The notes beneath the pieces were generated by a model, which ran no database searches, was not told where the DNA came from, and saw only the letters and a program-made list of their open reading frames with translations. From the NCBI GenBank assembly GCA_902806305.1, contig CADCWC010000182.1, forward strand, positions 1 through 7,767: a DNA stretch of 7,767 bases. Reading direction: 5' to 3'. Positions 1-5,005 of this stretch are shown one piece after another; within the stretch, counting starts at the first letter, position 1; every line of letters starts with the position of its first letter. The stretch is from an uncultured Thermoleophilia bacterium (GTDB lineage Bacteria; Actinomycetota; Thermoleophilia; Gaiellales; F1-60-MAGs149). The position numbers and the translations under genes were made by a program.

Positions 1-492
1 GTCTGGCCTCGGATCGATGCGCTGCTCTCCGAACGCGAGCAGGAGTTGCACGTCGACGCTCGATCGAATCTGGCGTTCGCTCTCAACGGCGTGCTCGGAG
101 CGTTCGCCCTCGGCGTGGTCCTGGTCGCGCAGGCCGTCGTGCACGGCGGGTTCGGTGGCTGGCGGACGCTCGCCATCGTCGCGCCGTTCGCGTCGGCGTA
201 CGCCATCTACCGTCTTCTCGGCGTCAGCGCGGCCGAGCGATTCGGGACCGAGATGCGCGCGTCCGTCGACCTGCACCGGCTGGAGGTCTACGACCGGCTG
301 GGCCTTGCGCTTCCGGGCAGCCGCGAGGCGGAACGGCAGATGGCCGTGGCCGTGTCGCGCTCCTGGCTCTACGGCGCGAAGATGCCGGCCCGGCACCGGG
401 CCGCCAACGTGGCGCCGGCGCCGGAACCGCCGCCGACCGTCAGCCGCCTCCGCTCTATGCTCCTCCGGGCAAGGAGGCGCCGTGCGGAATGA
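1..492 (+). CDS. C-terminal part of a two-helix membrane protein, unknown function (5' partial)
   Basis: The frame is open from the first base of the window to the TGA at 490-492, so the true start lies upstream; the TTG at 46 is only an internal candidate. The 163 visible residues begin with a charged stretch. Two hydrophobic segments follow, at about residues 24-48 and 54-74, separated by a short Gly-rich turn, which suggests a helical hairpin in the cytoplasmic membrane. After them comes a soluble region with a motif like VYDRLGLALPGS and then SRSWLYG. A Pro/Ala linker and a strongly basic C-terminus (RARRRR) end the protein, consistent with both ends being cytoplasmic by the positive-inside rule. 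I do not recognise the family. The stop overlaps the next small gene, and both run in the same direction, so they are probably co-transcribed. Confidence 0.75.
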   Translation, partial: VWPRIDALLSEREQELHVDARSNLAFALNGVLGAFALGVVLVAQAVVHGGFGGWRTLAIVAPFASAYAIYRLLGVSAAERFGTEMRASVDLHRLEVYDRLGLALPGSREAERQMAVAVSRSWLYGAKMPARHRAANVAPAPEPPPTVSRLRSMLLRARRRRAE

Positions 493-619
493 CGACGATG
501 TGGTCCTCGATCGCGGTCCGTCGTGGGACGTGGCCGACGACCCCCTGCTCGAGGAGGAAGACTCGCCCGGCGAGCCGACGGTCCCGCCGGGCCCCGACGA
601 CGACGAGGACGATGAATGA
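482..619 (+). CDS. Small acidic protein, 45 residues, unknown function
   Basis: A GTG at 482 follows a strong AAGGAGG at 471-477 with a 4-base gap and overlaps the end of the upstream membrane-protein gene. The product is 45 residues and very acidic: it opens RNDDDVVLDRG, has a central LLEEED cluster, then a Pro-rich stretch, and ends in a run of Asp/Glu (DDDEDDE). Third codon positions are mostly G/C and second positions mostly A, as expected for a real acidic gene in GC-rich DNA. It is probably soluble and disordered. A competing ATG at 489 forms an ATGA overlap with the upstream stop and sits 11 bases from the same Shine-Dalgarno sequence, but it opens an Arg/Pro/Ser-rich frame that runs antisense through the neighbouring reductase gene, so I prefer 482. 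Its place right after a membrane protein with a basic tail makes an electrostatic partner role conceivable; that is inference. Confidence 0.55.
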   Translation: MRNDDDVVLDRGPSWDVADDPLLEEEDSPGEPTVPPGPDDDEDDE

Positions 620-702
620 GCCGTCGGCGGGGCGCGCGAAGACCGACGACGAGCGTCGGTCCGGCCGGGCCGTTCCCGTCGCGGCGGCCCCAGTACGGGT
701 AG
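616..702 (+). CDS. Possible 28-residue basic peptide
   Basis: An ATG at 616 overlaps the TGA of the acidic gene as ATGA (616-619), the usual sign of translational coupling, with GAGGA at 605-609 six bases upstream. The reading frame gives a 28-residue Arg/Pro-rich peptide (starts MSRRRGARRP, ends SRRPQYG) and stops at 700-702. It contains rare-looking codons (AGA, CGA) and no recognisable motif, so it may be chance. It is listed because the overlap and spacing are orderly. Confidence 0.22.
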   Translation: MSRRRGARRPTTSVGPAGPFPSRRPQYG

Positions 703-710
703 CCCTACCC
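697..710. promoter_or_regulatory. Perfect 6-base inverted repeat, possible operator
   Basis: GGGTAG and CTACCC (697-702 and 705-710) are exact reverse complements separated by CC. The site lies 47 bases upstream of the ATG at 758 and touches the stop of the doubtful 28-residue ORF. It could be a dimeric regulator site for the small membrane gene, or a short hairpin ending the upstream transcript; there is no T tract after it. The order (GGGTA..TACCC) is the reverse of a NarL 7-2-7 site, so I do not assign a regulator. Confidence 0.3.
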
Positions 711-757
711 CGATCGGCCTGCGGACCGCACGGTCGCGGCGTCCCGGGTCCTCGACG

Positions 758-877
758 ATGCAGGCCGTGGCCGCGCTGCTCGACACCTCCCGCCGACTCC
801 TCGCGCTGGCCCTCGGCGGCGTGGCCCTCGGCGCGGTGGCCGCCATGCCGATGGTGGCCACGCTGCTCGCCTCCTGA
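758..877 (+). CDS. Small single-helix membrane protein, 39 residues
   Basis: The ATG at 758 opens a 39-residue frame ending in TGA at 875-877. Residues 1-14 (MQAVAALLDTSRRL) could be a short amphipathic cytoplasmic segment; residues 14-39 are almost entirely hydrophobic (Leu/Ala/Gly/Val) and form one membrane helix that ends right at the C-terminus. Codons are uniformly G/C-ending. No Shine-Dalgarno sequence precedes the start, and no AT-rich -10 element is evident close by. It is convergent with the reductase gene, whose stop is 10 bases away. I do not recognise a family. Size and shape fit the broad class of single-helix small membrane proteins that tune larger complexes, but also tail-anchored or toxin-like peptides; neither can be chosen from sequence. 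Confidence 0.4.
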   Translation: MQAVAALLDTSRRLLALALGGVALGAVAAMPMVATLLAS

Positions 878-887
878 CGCCCGCCGG

Positions 888-1727
888 TCAGCCGACGGCG
901 AGGACGGCATGGACGCCCGGCAGGGGCGTGCCGGGGAGCTCCGAGCCGCGGATGGTCGCGAGGGCCGTGTTCCGCGGGCGGCCCGGGAGCGCCGGCGTGC
1001 CCTGCAGCCCCGCGGGATCGGCGCCCCAGGCCCGGGCCACGAGCCGGGCGAAGTCGAGCCGCGAGACGGTGTCGGACCCGGCCAGGTGGAGCGGACCGCT
1101 CAGGCCGCGCCCGAGCGCCTCGAGGACGGCGGCCGCCACGTCGGCGACCCCGGCGGGGGAGCGGAGCTCGTCCTCGAAGAAGCGCCAGTCGCGGCGTCCC
1201 TCCGCGACGTCGAGGATCAGCCGCTCGTGCGAGCCTGCGCCCGCCGCCGAGCCGGGGCCGCCGTAGAGCAGCGACGTCCGGACGACGAGCGCGGCGGGGT
1301 GCGCGGCGCCCACGAGTCGCTCGGCGTCGGCCTTCGCCTCGCCGTAGGCGAGCACCGGGCGCAGGGCGTCGGCCTCGGTCCACGGCTCGTCGCGGTCGCC
1401 GGGGAAGACGAGGTCGGTGGAGAGATGGGCGAGCGCCGCGCCGACGCGGGCGGCGGCCCGGGCCACGTGGACGGCCCCGTCCGTCGTCACGGCGCGCGCC
1501 TCGGGGCCGTCGAGGACGTAGGCGGTGTGGATCACGACGTCGGGCCGCAGCTCGTCGAGCACCGCGTCGACGGCTGTCGGGTCGCGGACGTCGAGCCGGA
1601 CGGCACCCGGGTCGTCGAGCGGACGGCGGTGATAGGTCGCCCGGACGTCGTGGCCGGCGGCGGCCGCCTGTCGCACGAGCTCGGCACCCAGGTACCCCGA
1701 GCCGCCGGTGATCAGGAGCCGGGGCAC
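888..1727 (-). CDS. RmlD-like SDR family sugar-nucleotide reductase
   Basis: A 279-residue extended short-chain dehydrogenase/reductase of the RmlD (dTDP-4-dehydrorhamnose reductase) substrate-binding family. The GTG at 1725-1727 was chosen because the Rossmann fold starts at once: PRLLITGGSGYLG at residues 2-14 gives the GxxGxxG NAD(P) loop. LDVRDP (45-50) and VVIHTAY (64-70) are the usual second acidic and cofactor-side strands. The catalytic set is Ser/Thr in LSTDLVF (102-108), Tyr128 and Lys132 (AYGEAKAD). A late RPRNTALA (250-257) matches the RPxNxxL region of RmlD proteins. Known family members reduce 4-keto sugars on dTDP using NAD(P)H. No other rhamnose-pathway gene lies here, so the exact substrate is open; a methionine-adenosyltransferase-beta-like role is an alternative. 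No Shine-Dalgarno is seen; CATACT eight bases before the start suggests a leaderless mRNA. Confidence 0.85.
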   Translation of the reverse strand: MPRLLITGGSGYLGAELVRQAAAAGHDVRATYHRRPLDDPGAVRLDVRDPTAVDAVLDELRPDVVIHTAYVLDGPEARAVTTDGAVHVARAAARVGAALAHLSTDLVFPGDRDEPWTEADALRPVLAYGEAKADAERLVGAAHPAALVVRTSLLYGGPGSAAGAGSHERLILDVAEGRRDWRFFEDELRSPAGVADVAAAVLEALGRGLSGPLHLAGSDTVSRLDFARLVARAWGADPAGLQGTPALPGRPRNTALATIRGSELPGTPLPGVHAVLAVG

Positions 1728-1735
1728 GGCCGCGG

Positions 1736-1741
1736 AGTATG
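1736..1741 (-). promoter_or_regulatory. Probable -10 element for the SDR gene (leaderless)
   Basis: Read on the minus strand this is CATACT, one base from the TATACT-type -10 consensus, with eight bases between it and the GTG start. Transcription would therefore begin at or next to the start codon, which fits the missing Shine-Dalgarno sequence. No convincing -35 is visible. Confidence 0.4.
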
Positions 1742-1835
1742 CCCGACCGGCCGGGACGACGGGAAGGCGGGCCCCGGCCGGCGCAGAGCCCGGCCACGGC
1801 CGGGTCGGAGCGGACGCCGGCCGGCCGCGAACGCC

Positions 1836-1841
1836 TACCCT
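1836..1841 (+). promoter_or_regulatory. Probable -10 element for ribonuclease Z
   Basis: TACCCT (TAnnnT type) lies 10 bases before the RNase Z ATG, and no Shine-Dalgarno sequence is present, so the transcript is likely leaderless or nearly so. The wider string CTACCCTGCG recurs almost unchanged as CTAGCCTGCG in front of the pyr leader at 7141-7150. Confidence 0.45.
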
Positions 1842-1851
1842 GCGCCTGCCG

Positions 1852-2838
1852 ATGGACCTGGACGTCATCTTCCTCGGCACGGCGGGCTCGGCACCCACCG
1901 CGACCCGCTCGACCGCCGCCACGCTGATCCGCCGAGGCGGCGAGCGGCTCCTGGTCGACTGCGGCGAGGGCACGCAGCGCCGGCTGATGCGCTCCGTGGC
2001 CGGGCTGGTCGATCTCGACACCATCCTCCTCACGCACGTCCACGCCGACCACACGCTCGGCCTGCCCGGACTCCTCAAGACGTTCGCGCTCCGCGAGCGC
2101 TCCGCGCCGCTCGCGCTGTACGGCCCGCCGGGGACGAAGGCGTTGATGCGGGTTCTCCAGCCGCTGATCGGGCGGCTGCCGTTCGCCCTCGCGACCGTCG
2201 AGGTCGAGCCGGGCGGCGAGGTCCGGGGCGACGGGTACGCGCTCCACGCGCCTGCGACGCGCCACCGCGTGGCTTCCGTCGCCTGGGCGCTCGTCGAGGA
2301 CGACCGGCCGGGTCGCTTCGACGTCGATGAGGCACGGCGGCGCGGCGTCCCCGAGGGGCCGCTGTTCGGTCGCCTCCAGGCGGGGCACGACGTGACCCTG
2401 CCCGACGGCACGCTGGTGCCGGCGGCGGGGATCGTGGGGGAGGCCCGGACCGGCCGCCGGCTCGTCTTCTCGGGCGACACGCGGCCCTGCGACGGCGTGC
2501 TGGCCGCGGCGCTCCGCGCCGACCTCCTCGTCCACGAGGCCACCTTCCTGGACGAGGACCTCGACCGCGCCCGCGAGACGCTCCACTCGACCGCGCGGGA
2601 GGCCGCCGAGCTCGCGCGCGACGCGGACGTCGCGCTGCTCGCGCTCACGCACGTGTCCACCCGCTACGCGGTGCGGCAGATCAAGTCGGAGGCGCGTGCC
2701 GTGTTCCCCGACGTCGAGGTGCCACGGGATCTCGACCTGGTCGACGTGCCCTTCCCGGAGCGGGGCGAACCTCGTATGGTGCGCGGCGGCGGGGCCGCCG
2801 AGGCCGACGCCGCCCGGACAGACGCGGACCGGAGGTGA
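1852..2838 (+). CDS. rnz: Ribonuclease Z (tRNA 3'-processing endonuclease)
   Basis: A 328-residue metallo-beta-lactamase-fold endonuclease that cuts pre-tRNA just after the discriminator base in the cytoplasm. The start MDLDVIFLGTAGSAPT is the standard first strand, with DCGEGTQRRLMRS (36-48) next. The zinc motif is THVHADHTLGLPGLL (61-75: His62, His64, Asp66, His67); the family often has Gly where Ala65 stands. Other ligands fit as His139 (ATRHRV), Asp209 (FSGDTRPC) and His267 (LTHVSTRY), with the HST motif at 245-247. RPGRFDVDEARRRGVPEGPL (152-171) is a strong RNase Z signature region. Upstream in-frame starts exist (1708, inside the divergent promoter), but 1852 gives the canonical N-terminus. 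The last 20 or so residues are Ala/Asp/Arg-rich and dispensable-looking. Its stop lies inside the ribosome binding site of the next gene, so the three genes 1852-3298 form an operon. Confidence 0.93.
   Translation: MDLDVIFLGTAGSAPTATRSTAATLIRRGGERLLVDCGEGTQRRLMRSVAGLVDLDTILLTHVHADHTLGLPGLLKTFALRERSAPLALYGPPGTKALMRVLQPLIGRLPFALATVEVEPGGEVRGDGYALHAPATRHRVASVAWALVEDDRPGRFDVDEARRRGVPEGPLFGRLQAGHDVTLPDGTLVPAAGIVGEARTGRRLVFSGDTRPCDGVLAAALRADLLVHEATFLDEDLDRARETLHSTAREAAELARDADVALLALTHVSTRYAVRQIKSEARAVFPDVEVPRDLDLVDVPFPERGEPRMVRGGGAAEADAARTDADRR
2831..2838 (+). promoter_or_regulatory. Strong ribosome binding site for first DUF2007 gene
   Basis: GGAGGTGA is an eight-base match to the 16S rRNA tail complement. 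Its last three bases are the RNase Z stop codon, which ties translation of the two genes together. It fixes the start at the ATG at 2843 rather than the ATG six bases further on. Confidence 0.7.
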
Positions 2839-2842
2839 CCCC

Positions 2843-3070
2843 ATGAGCATGGTGACGATCGCCGTCGCGGCCGACATCACCGAGGCGGACGAGATCCGGC
2901 GCCTCCTGACGGGCGCGGGCATCTCGTCCGAGCTCGAGGCGGCGGAGTCGGACGTTGTCGCGCCGATCGGTGACGGTCCCTGTCGCGTCCTCGTCGAGGC
3001 GCGCGCCGTCGAGTCGGCCACCGACGTCCTGAGCGCGGCCTACGGCGACGACGCGGACGACGGACGCTGA
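2843..3070 (+). CDS. DUF2007-like putative signal-transducing protein, copy 1
   Basis: A 75-residue cytoplasmic protein with the small alpha/beta pattern of the DUF2007 (PF09413) family: a first strand (MVTIAVAADITEADEI), a helix carrying EADEIRRLLTGAGISSE, a variable loop with ESDVVAPIGDGP, a second strand CRVLVEARAVESA and a closing helix ending in an acidic AYGDDADD tail. In this family the domain sits alone or at protein ends and resembles the PII/ACT-like ferredoxin fold; its molecular role is not established. It follows RNase Z with a four-base gap and is followed by a second, divergent copy with no gap. Family assignment is from pattern memory rather than a search. Confidence 0.7.
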   Translation: MSMVTIAVAADITEADEIRRLLTGAGISSELEAAESDVVAPIGDGPCRVLVEARAVESATDVLSAAYGDDADDGR

Positions 3071-3298
3071 GTGGGGGACGATCGCCCGCTCCGGCGGGTC
3101 ACCGGGGCGGCAAGTGGCGCCGAGGCGGAGATGATCGCCACGCTGCTCCGGAACGAGGGCATCCCGAGCGTCACGCGTCGACCGCTCGGCGCCGACGTGC
3201 CTGACTTCCTCGACGCCGGTCCTCGGGAGATCCTCGTCCGTCCGGAGGACCACGCCGCGGCCCGCGAGATGGTCGAGAGCTTCTTCGGCCTGCGCTGA
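3071..3298 (+). CDS. DUF2007-like putative signal-transducing protein, copy 2
   Basis: The GTG at 3071 follows the previous stop directly (TGA then GTG) and no good Shine-Dalgarno sequence precedes it, so translation probably depends on termination-reinitiation from copy 1. The 75-residue product has the same order of elements as its neighbour: RRVTGAASGAEAEMIATLL (strand and first helix), NEGIPSVTRRP, a loop with ADVPDFLDAGP, strand REILVRPEDHAAA and final helix REMVESFFG. The shared core is ..EAE.I..LL...GI.S... This form, ending ILVxPEDxxxA, is the more typical DUF2007 sequence of the two. The pair could form a heterodimer or a tandem domain split across two genes. Function unknown. Confidence 0.72.
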   Translation: MGDDRPLRRVTGAASGAEAEMIATLLRNEGIPSVTRRPLGADVPDFLDAGPREILVRPEDHAAAREMVESFFGLR

Positions 3299-3306
3299 CG
3301 GAGGCC

Positions 3307-3325
3307 GGCGCCCCGCGACGGCGCC
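3307..3325. terminator. GC-rich hairpin between convergent genes, possible bidirectional terminator
   Basis: GGCGCC at 3307-3312 and again at 3320-3325 (self-complementary) can pair across a seven-base loop in RNA from either strand. It fills the 27-base space between the convergent DUF2007 and transporter genes. No T tract follows on either side, so intrinsic termination would be weak; the location is the main support. Confidence 0.35.
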
Positions 3326-4318
3326 TCAGCGCGCGACGGGGACCGGCTCCGCCCGCCCCACGTCGGCCGCGGGCTCGCGATCGGCCCCCACGGCGGCCCG
3401 CGTGGCGGGCGGCGCGGTGACGACGATCGCCACCGAGGTGACGATCACGGCGGCGCCGACCAGGACCGGCACGGTCAGCTCCTCGCCGAGCAGGAGGGCG
3501 CCCAGCGCGACCGCGACGACCGGGTTGACGAAGGCGTACGTCGAGACCAGCGTCAGCGGGCCGTTCTGCAGGAGCCATGCGTAGGCGGTGAAGCTGAGGA
3601 TCGAGCCCGGGCCGATCAGGAACAGCAGTCCGGCGAGCGAGCGGCCCGAGACGGCTCCCGGATCGATGCCGCGCTCGCCGACGGCCGCCGCGAGCAGGAA
3701 CAGGACGACGCCCGCCACGAGCAACTCGAGCGTCGCGGTGGCGAAGACGTCGCGCGGCATCGGCAGGCGCCCGGCGGCGACCGAGCCGGCCGCCCAGAGC
3801 ACCGGGGCGAGGAGCAGGATCAGCACGCTCCAGGTCGCGACGCCGTCCGGCCTGCTGCCCGGCAGGACGAGCACCGCGACGCCGACGAGCCCGAGGACCA
3901 GGCCGAGCACGGCGCGTCGGGCGGGCCGCTCGTGCAGCCCGAGGCGCAGGACGACGATCCAGAGCGGCATCGCCGCCACGAGCAGGGCCGCCAGCCCCGC
4001 GGGGACGGACTGCTCGGCGACCATGACGAGGCCGTTGCCGCCGACCAGGAGCAGCAGCCCGACGACCGCCGCGGACGCGAGCTGGGCCCGGGTCACGCGC
4101 AGGACGCCCGGCCCGTGCCGGGCCACGAGCCACCCGGCCATCAGCAGGCCGGCGCTCAGGAAGCGGACGCCGCCGCCCGCGAGCGGCGGGATCGTCTCCA
4201 CCATGACCCGGATGCCGAGGTACGTCGCGCCCCAGCCGACGTAGACGGTGAGGAGTGCCGCCCAGAGCAACCAGGGGTGACGTGCACGGGGCGGCACCGC
4301 CGCATCGTGGCCGGACAC
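3326..4318 (-). CDS. EamA/DMT-family drug/metabolite exporter
   Basis: A 330-residue inner-membrane transporter with about ten helices in two repeated EamA halves (roughly residues 16-152 and 162-302). The first helix carries YVGWGATYLGIR and then VETIPPLAGGGVRFLSAG (39-56), the signature of the YedA/RhaT-like branch. The second half contains LSFTAYAWLLQNGPLTLVST (241-260), FVNPVVAVALGALLLGE (263-279) and a final hydrophobic helix, as in exporters that swap small metabolites or amino acids for protons. A 28-residue polar, Ala/Glu/Arg tail ends the protein. The start is the GTG at 4316-4318; only a weak GGGGG precedes it, so the GTG at codon 8 is a possible alternative. Substrate cannot be told from sequence. 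It is monocistronic and divergent from the DUF2945 gene, with a large palindrome in the shared promoter. Confidence 0.88.
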   Translation of the reverse strand: MSGHDAAVPPRARHPWLLWAALLTVYVGWGATYLGIRVMVETIPPLAGGGVRFLSAGLLMAGWLVARHGPGVLRVTRAQLASAAVVGLLLLVGGNGLVMVAEQSVPAGLAALLVAAMPLWIVVLRLGLHERPARRAVLGLVLGLVGVAVLVLPGSRPDGVATWSVLILLLAPVLWAAGSVAAGRLPMPRDVFATATLELLVAGVVLFLLAAAVGERGIDPGAVSGRSLAGLLFLIGPGSILSFTAYAWLLQNGPLTLVSTYAFVNPVVAVALGALLLGEELTVPVLVGAAVIVTSVAIVVTAPPATRAAVGADREPAADVGRAEPVPVAR

Positions 4319-4330
4319 GGCCCCCAGGGG

Positions 4331-4336
4331 AAATAC
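4331..4336 (-). promoter_or_regulatory. Candidate -10 element for the EamA transporter
   Basis: Read on the minus strand, GTATTT lies 12 bases before the GTG start in the only AT-rich patch nearby. A -35 at normal spacing would fall inside the palindrome at 4350-4374, so a bound protein there would compete with RNA polymerase. Confidence 0.3.
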
Positions 4337-4349
4337 GGATTCGGCGAGT

Positions 4350-4374
4350 GGTCGATCAGCAGCGCTGATCGACC
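4350..4374. promoter_or_regulatory. 25-base palindrome, probable operator in divergent promoter
   Basis: Arms GGTCGATCAGC (4350-4360) and GCTGATCGACC (4364-4374) are perfect reverse complements of each other around the three bases AGC: 22 of 25 positions are symmetric. It sits 31 bases upstream of the transporter start and 30 bases upstream of the DUF2945 start, in the middle of an 86-base divergent region. This is the usual size and place for a dimeric repressor (for example a TetR- or GntR-type protein). No regulator gene is in the window. A hairpin at the 5' end of an mRNA is the alternative. Confidence 0.6.
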
Positions 4375-4390
4375 GGCCGGCGGGCCCGTG

Positions 4391-4402
4391 CGAACCTGTT
4401 CG
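4391..4402. promoter_or_regulatory. CGAAC-CT-GTTCG inverted repeat in front of DUF2945 gene
   Basis: Five-base arms CGAAC and GTTCG are separated by two bases and end two bases before the ATG at 4405. The half-sites equal those of the Gram-positive LexA box, but that box has four bases between them, so this is not a canonical SOS operator. It occupies the spot where a Shine-Dalgarno sequence should be; none is present. Confidence 0.25.
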
Positions 4403-4404
4403 GC

Positions 4405-4614
4405 ATGAGCGACTTCACGCAGGGCGACAAGGTCAGCTGGAACACCTCGCAGGGACGCACGCACGGGAGGGTGAAGCGGAAGCTGACGTCGCCGACCGAC
4501 ATCGGCAGCCACCACGTGGCCGCCTCGAAGGACGAGCCGCAGTACCTCGTGGTCAGCGACAAGACGGGCAAGGAAGCCGCCCACAAGCCGGACGCGCTCC
4601 GCAAGGAGTCGTAG
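4405..4614 (+). CDS. DUF2945 / HVA1 TUDOR-domain family protein
   Basis: A complete 69-residue member of the DUF2945 family (PF11160, hypervirulence-associated TUDOR domain). Recognisable segments run through the whole length: FTQGDKVSWNTSQGRTHG (4-21), KRKLTSPTDIGSHHVAASKD (24-43), PQYLVVSDKTGKEAAHKPD (45-63). It is a basic, cytoplasmic, small beta-barrel protein; the family is widespread in stress-tolerant bacteria and fungi but has no settled biochemical role. The TUDOR-like fold suggests binding of a protein or nucleic-acid ligand, which is inference. The ATG at 4405 lacks a Shine-Dalgarno sequence. The stop is directly followed by the start of the DUF3140 gene, a pairing known from many genomes. 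Confidence 0.92.
   Translation: MSDFTQGDKVSWNTSQGRTHGRVKRKLTSPTDIGSHHVAASKDEPQYLVVSDKTGKEAAHKPDALRKES
4603..4608 (+). promoter_or_regulatory. Ribosome binding site deciding the DUF3140 start
   Basis: AAGGAG within the last codons of the DUF2945 gene lies six bases before the GTG at 4615 and supports that GTG as the start. Confidence 0.6.
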
Positions 4615-4953
4615 GTGACGGGCGACGACGCACGGGCAGAGACGCTCCGCGCGTTCCGGGAGGCGGTCAACATGCCCGCGGACGAGCTTGCCGCGTTCCT
4701 CGAGACCGAGGAGTCCCGCACGGTCGGGCAGCGCCGCGACGGGAGCAGCGAGTCCGTCGGCCACCGGTCCGGTCGTCGGATCGTGCGGCTGCTCGCGAAG
4801 GACGAGTCGTCGTTCACGGACGGCGACCTCGCCCACATGCGGAAGGTGACGGGGTACGTGCACCGCCACCTCGCCCAACGGCCCGAGGGCGACATCCACG
4901 ACACGCCGTGGCGCTGGTCACTCATGAATTGGGGTCACGACCCGGAGCGCTGA
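4615..4953 (+). CDS. DUF3140 family protein
   Basis: A 112-residue cytoplasmic protein of the DUF3140 family (PF11338). Landmarks: FREAVNMPADELAAFLETEE (14-33), VGQRRDGSSESVGHRSGRRI (37-56), a Lys/Asp turn, DLAHMRKVTGYVHRHLAQRP (71-90) and the C-terminal DTPWRWSLMNWGHDP (96-110). The conserved His, Arg and Trp residues are in place and the length is normal for the family. The GTG start abuts the TAG of the DUF2945 gene, so the two are translated from one message. These genes often occur together or near DNA-handling and stress genes; the function is unknown, though a DNA-binding role has been suggested by its helical, basic character. That suggestion is inference here. Confidence 0.92.
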   Translation: MTGDDARAETLRAFREAVNMPADELAAFLETEESRTVGQRRDGSSESVGHRSGRRIVRLLAKDESSFTDGDLAHMRKVTGYVHRHLAQRPEGDIHDTPWRWSLMNWGHDPER

Positions 4954-5005
4954 CCCCTGTGGTCCGCGACCGCCGCGACGCTGCCGCAGCCCGGTCCGGC
5001 GCCCG

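Noticed and set aside
1708..1851. Upstream start for RNase Z at 1708
   Set aside because: It would add 48 Arg/Pro/Ala-rich residues overlapping the start of the divergent SDR gene; the known N-terminus begins at 1852 and a -10 element lies between.
489..2330. 613-residue plus-strand frame beginning at the ATG that overlaps the first stop as ATGA
   Set aside because: Arg/Pro/Ser-rich without domains; it runs antisense through the SDR gene and out of frame through RNase Z. A by-product of GC-rich DNA lacking stops.
1728..2660. Minus-strand extension of the SDR frame to 590 residues
   Set aside because: The extra part is Ser/Arg/Thr-rich shadow of RNase Z; the Rossmann motif begins right after the GTG at 1727.
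4391..4402. Canonical LexA/SOS operator
   Set aside because: Half-sites match but the spacer is two bases rather than four, so it is not a standard box; kept only as a low-scoring observation.
4954..5005. Intrinsic terminator between the convergent DUF3140 and tail-protein genes
   Set aside because: Only a five-base stem around 4980-4990 with a one-base loop and no T tract; not convincing.
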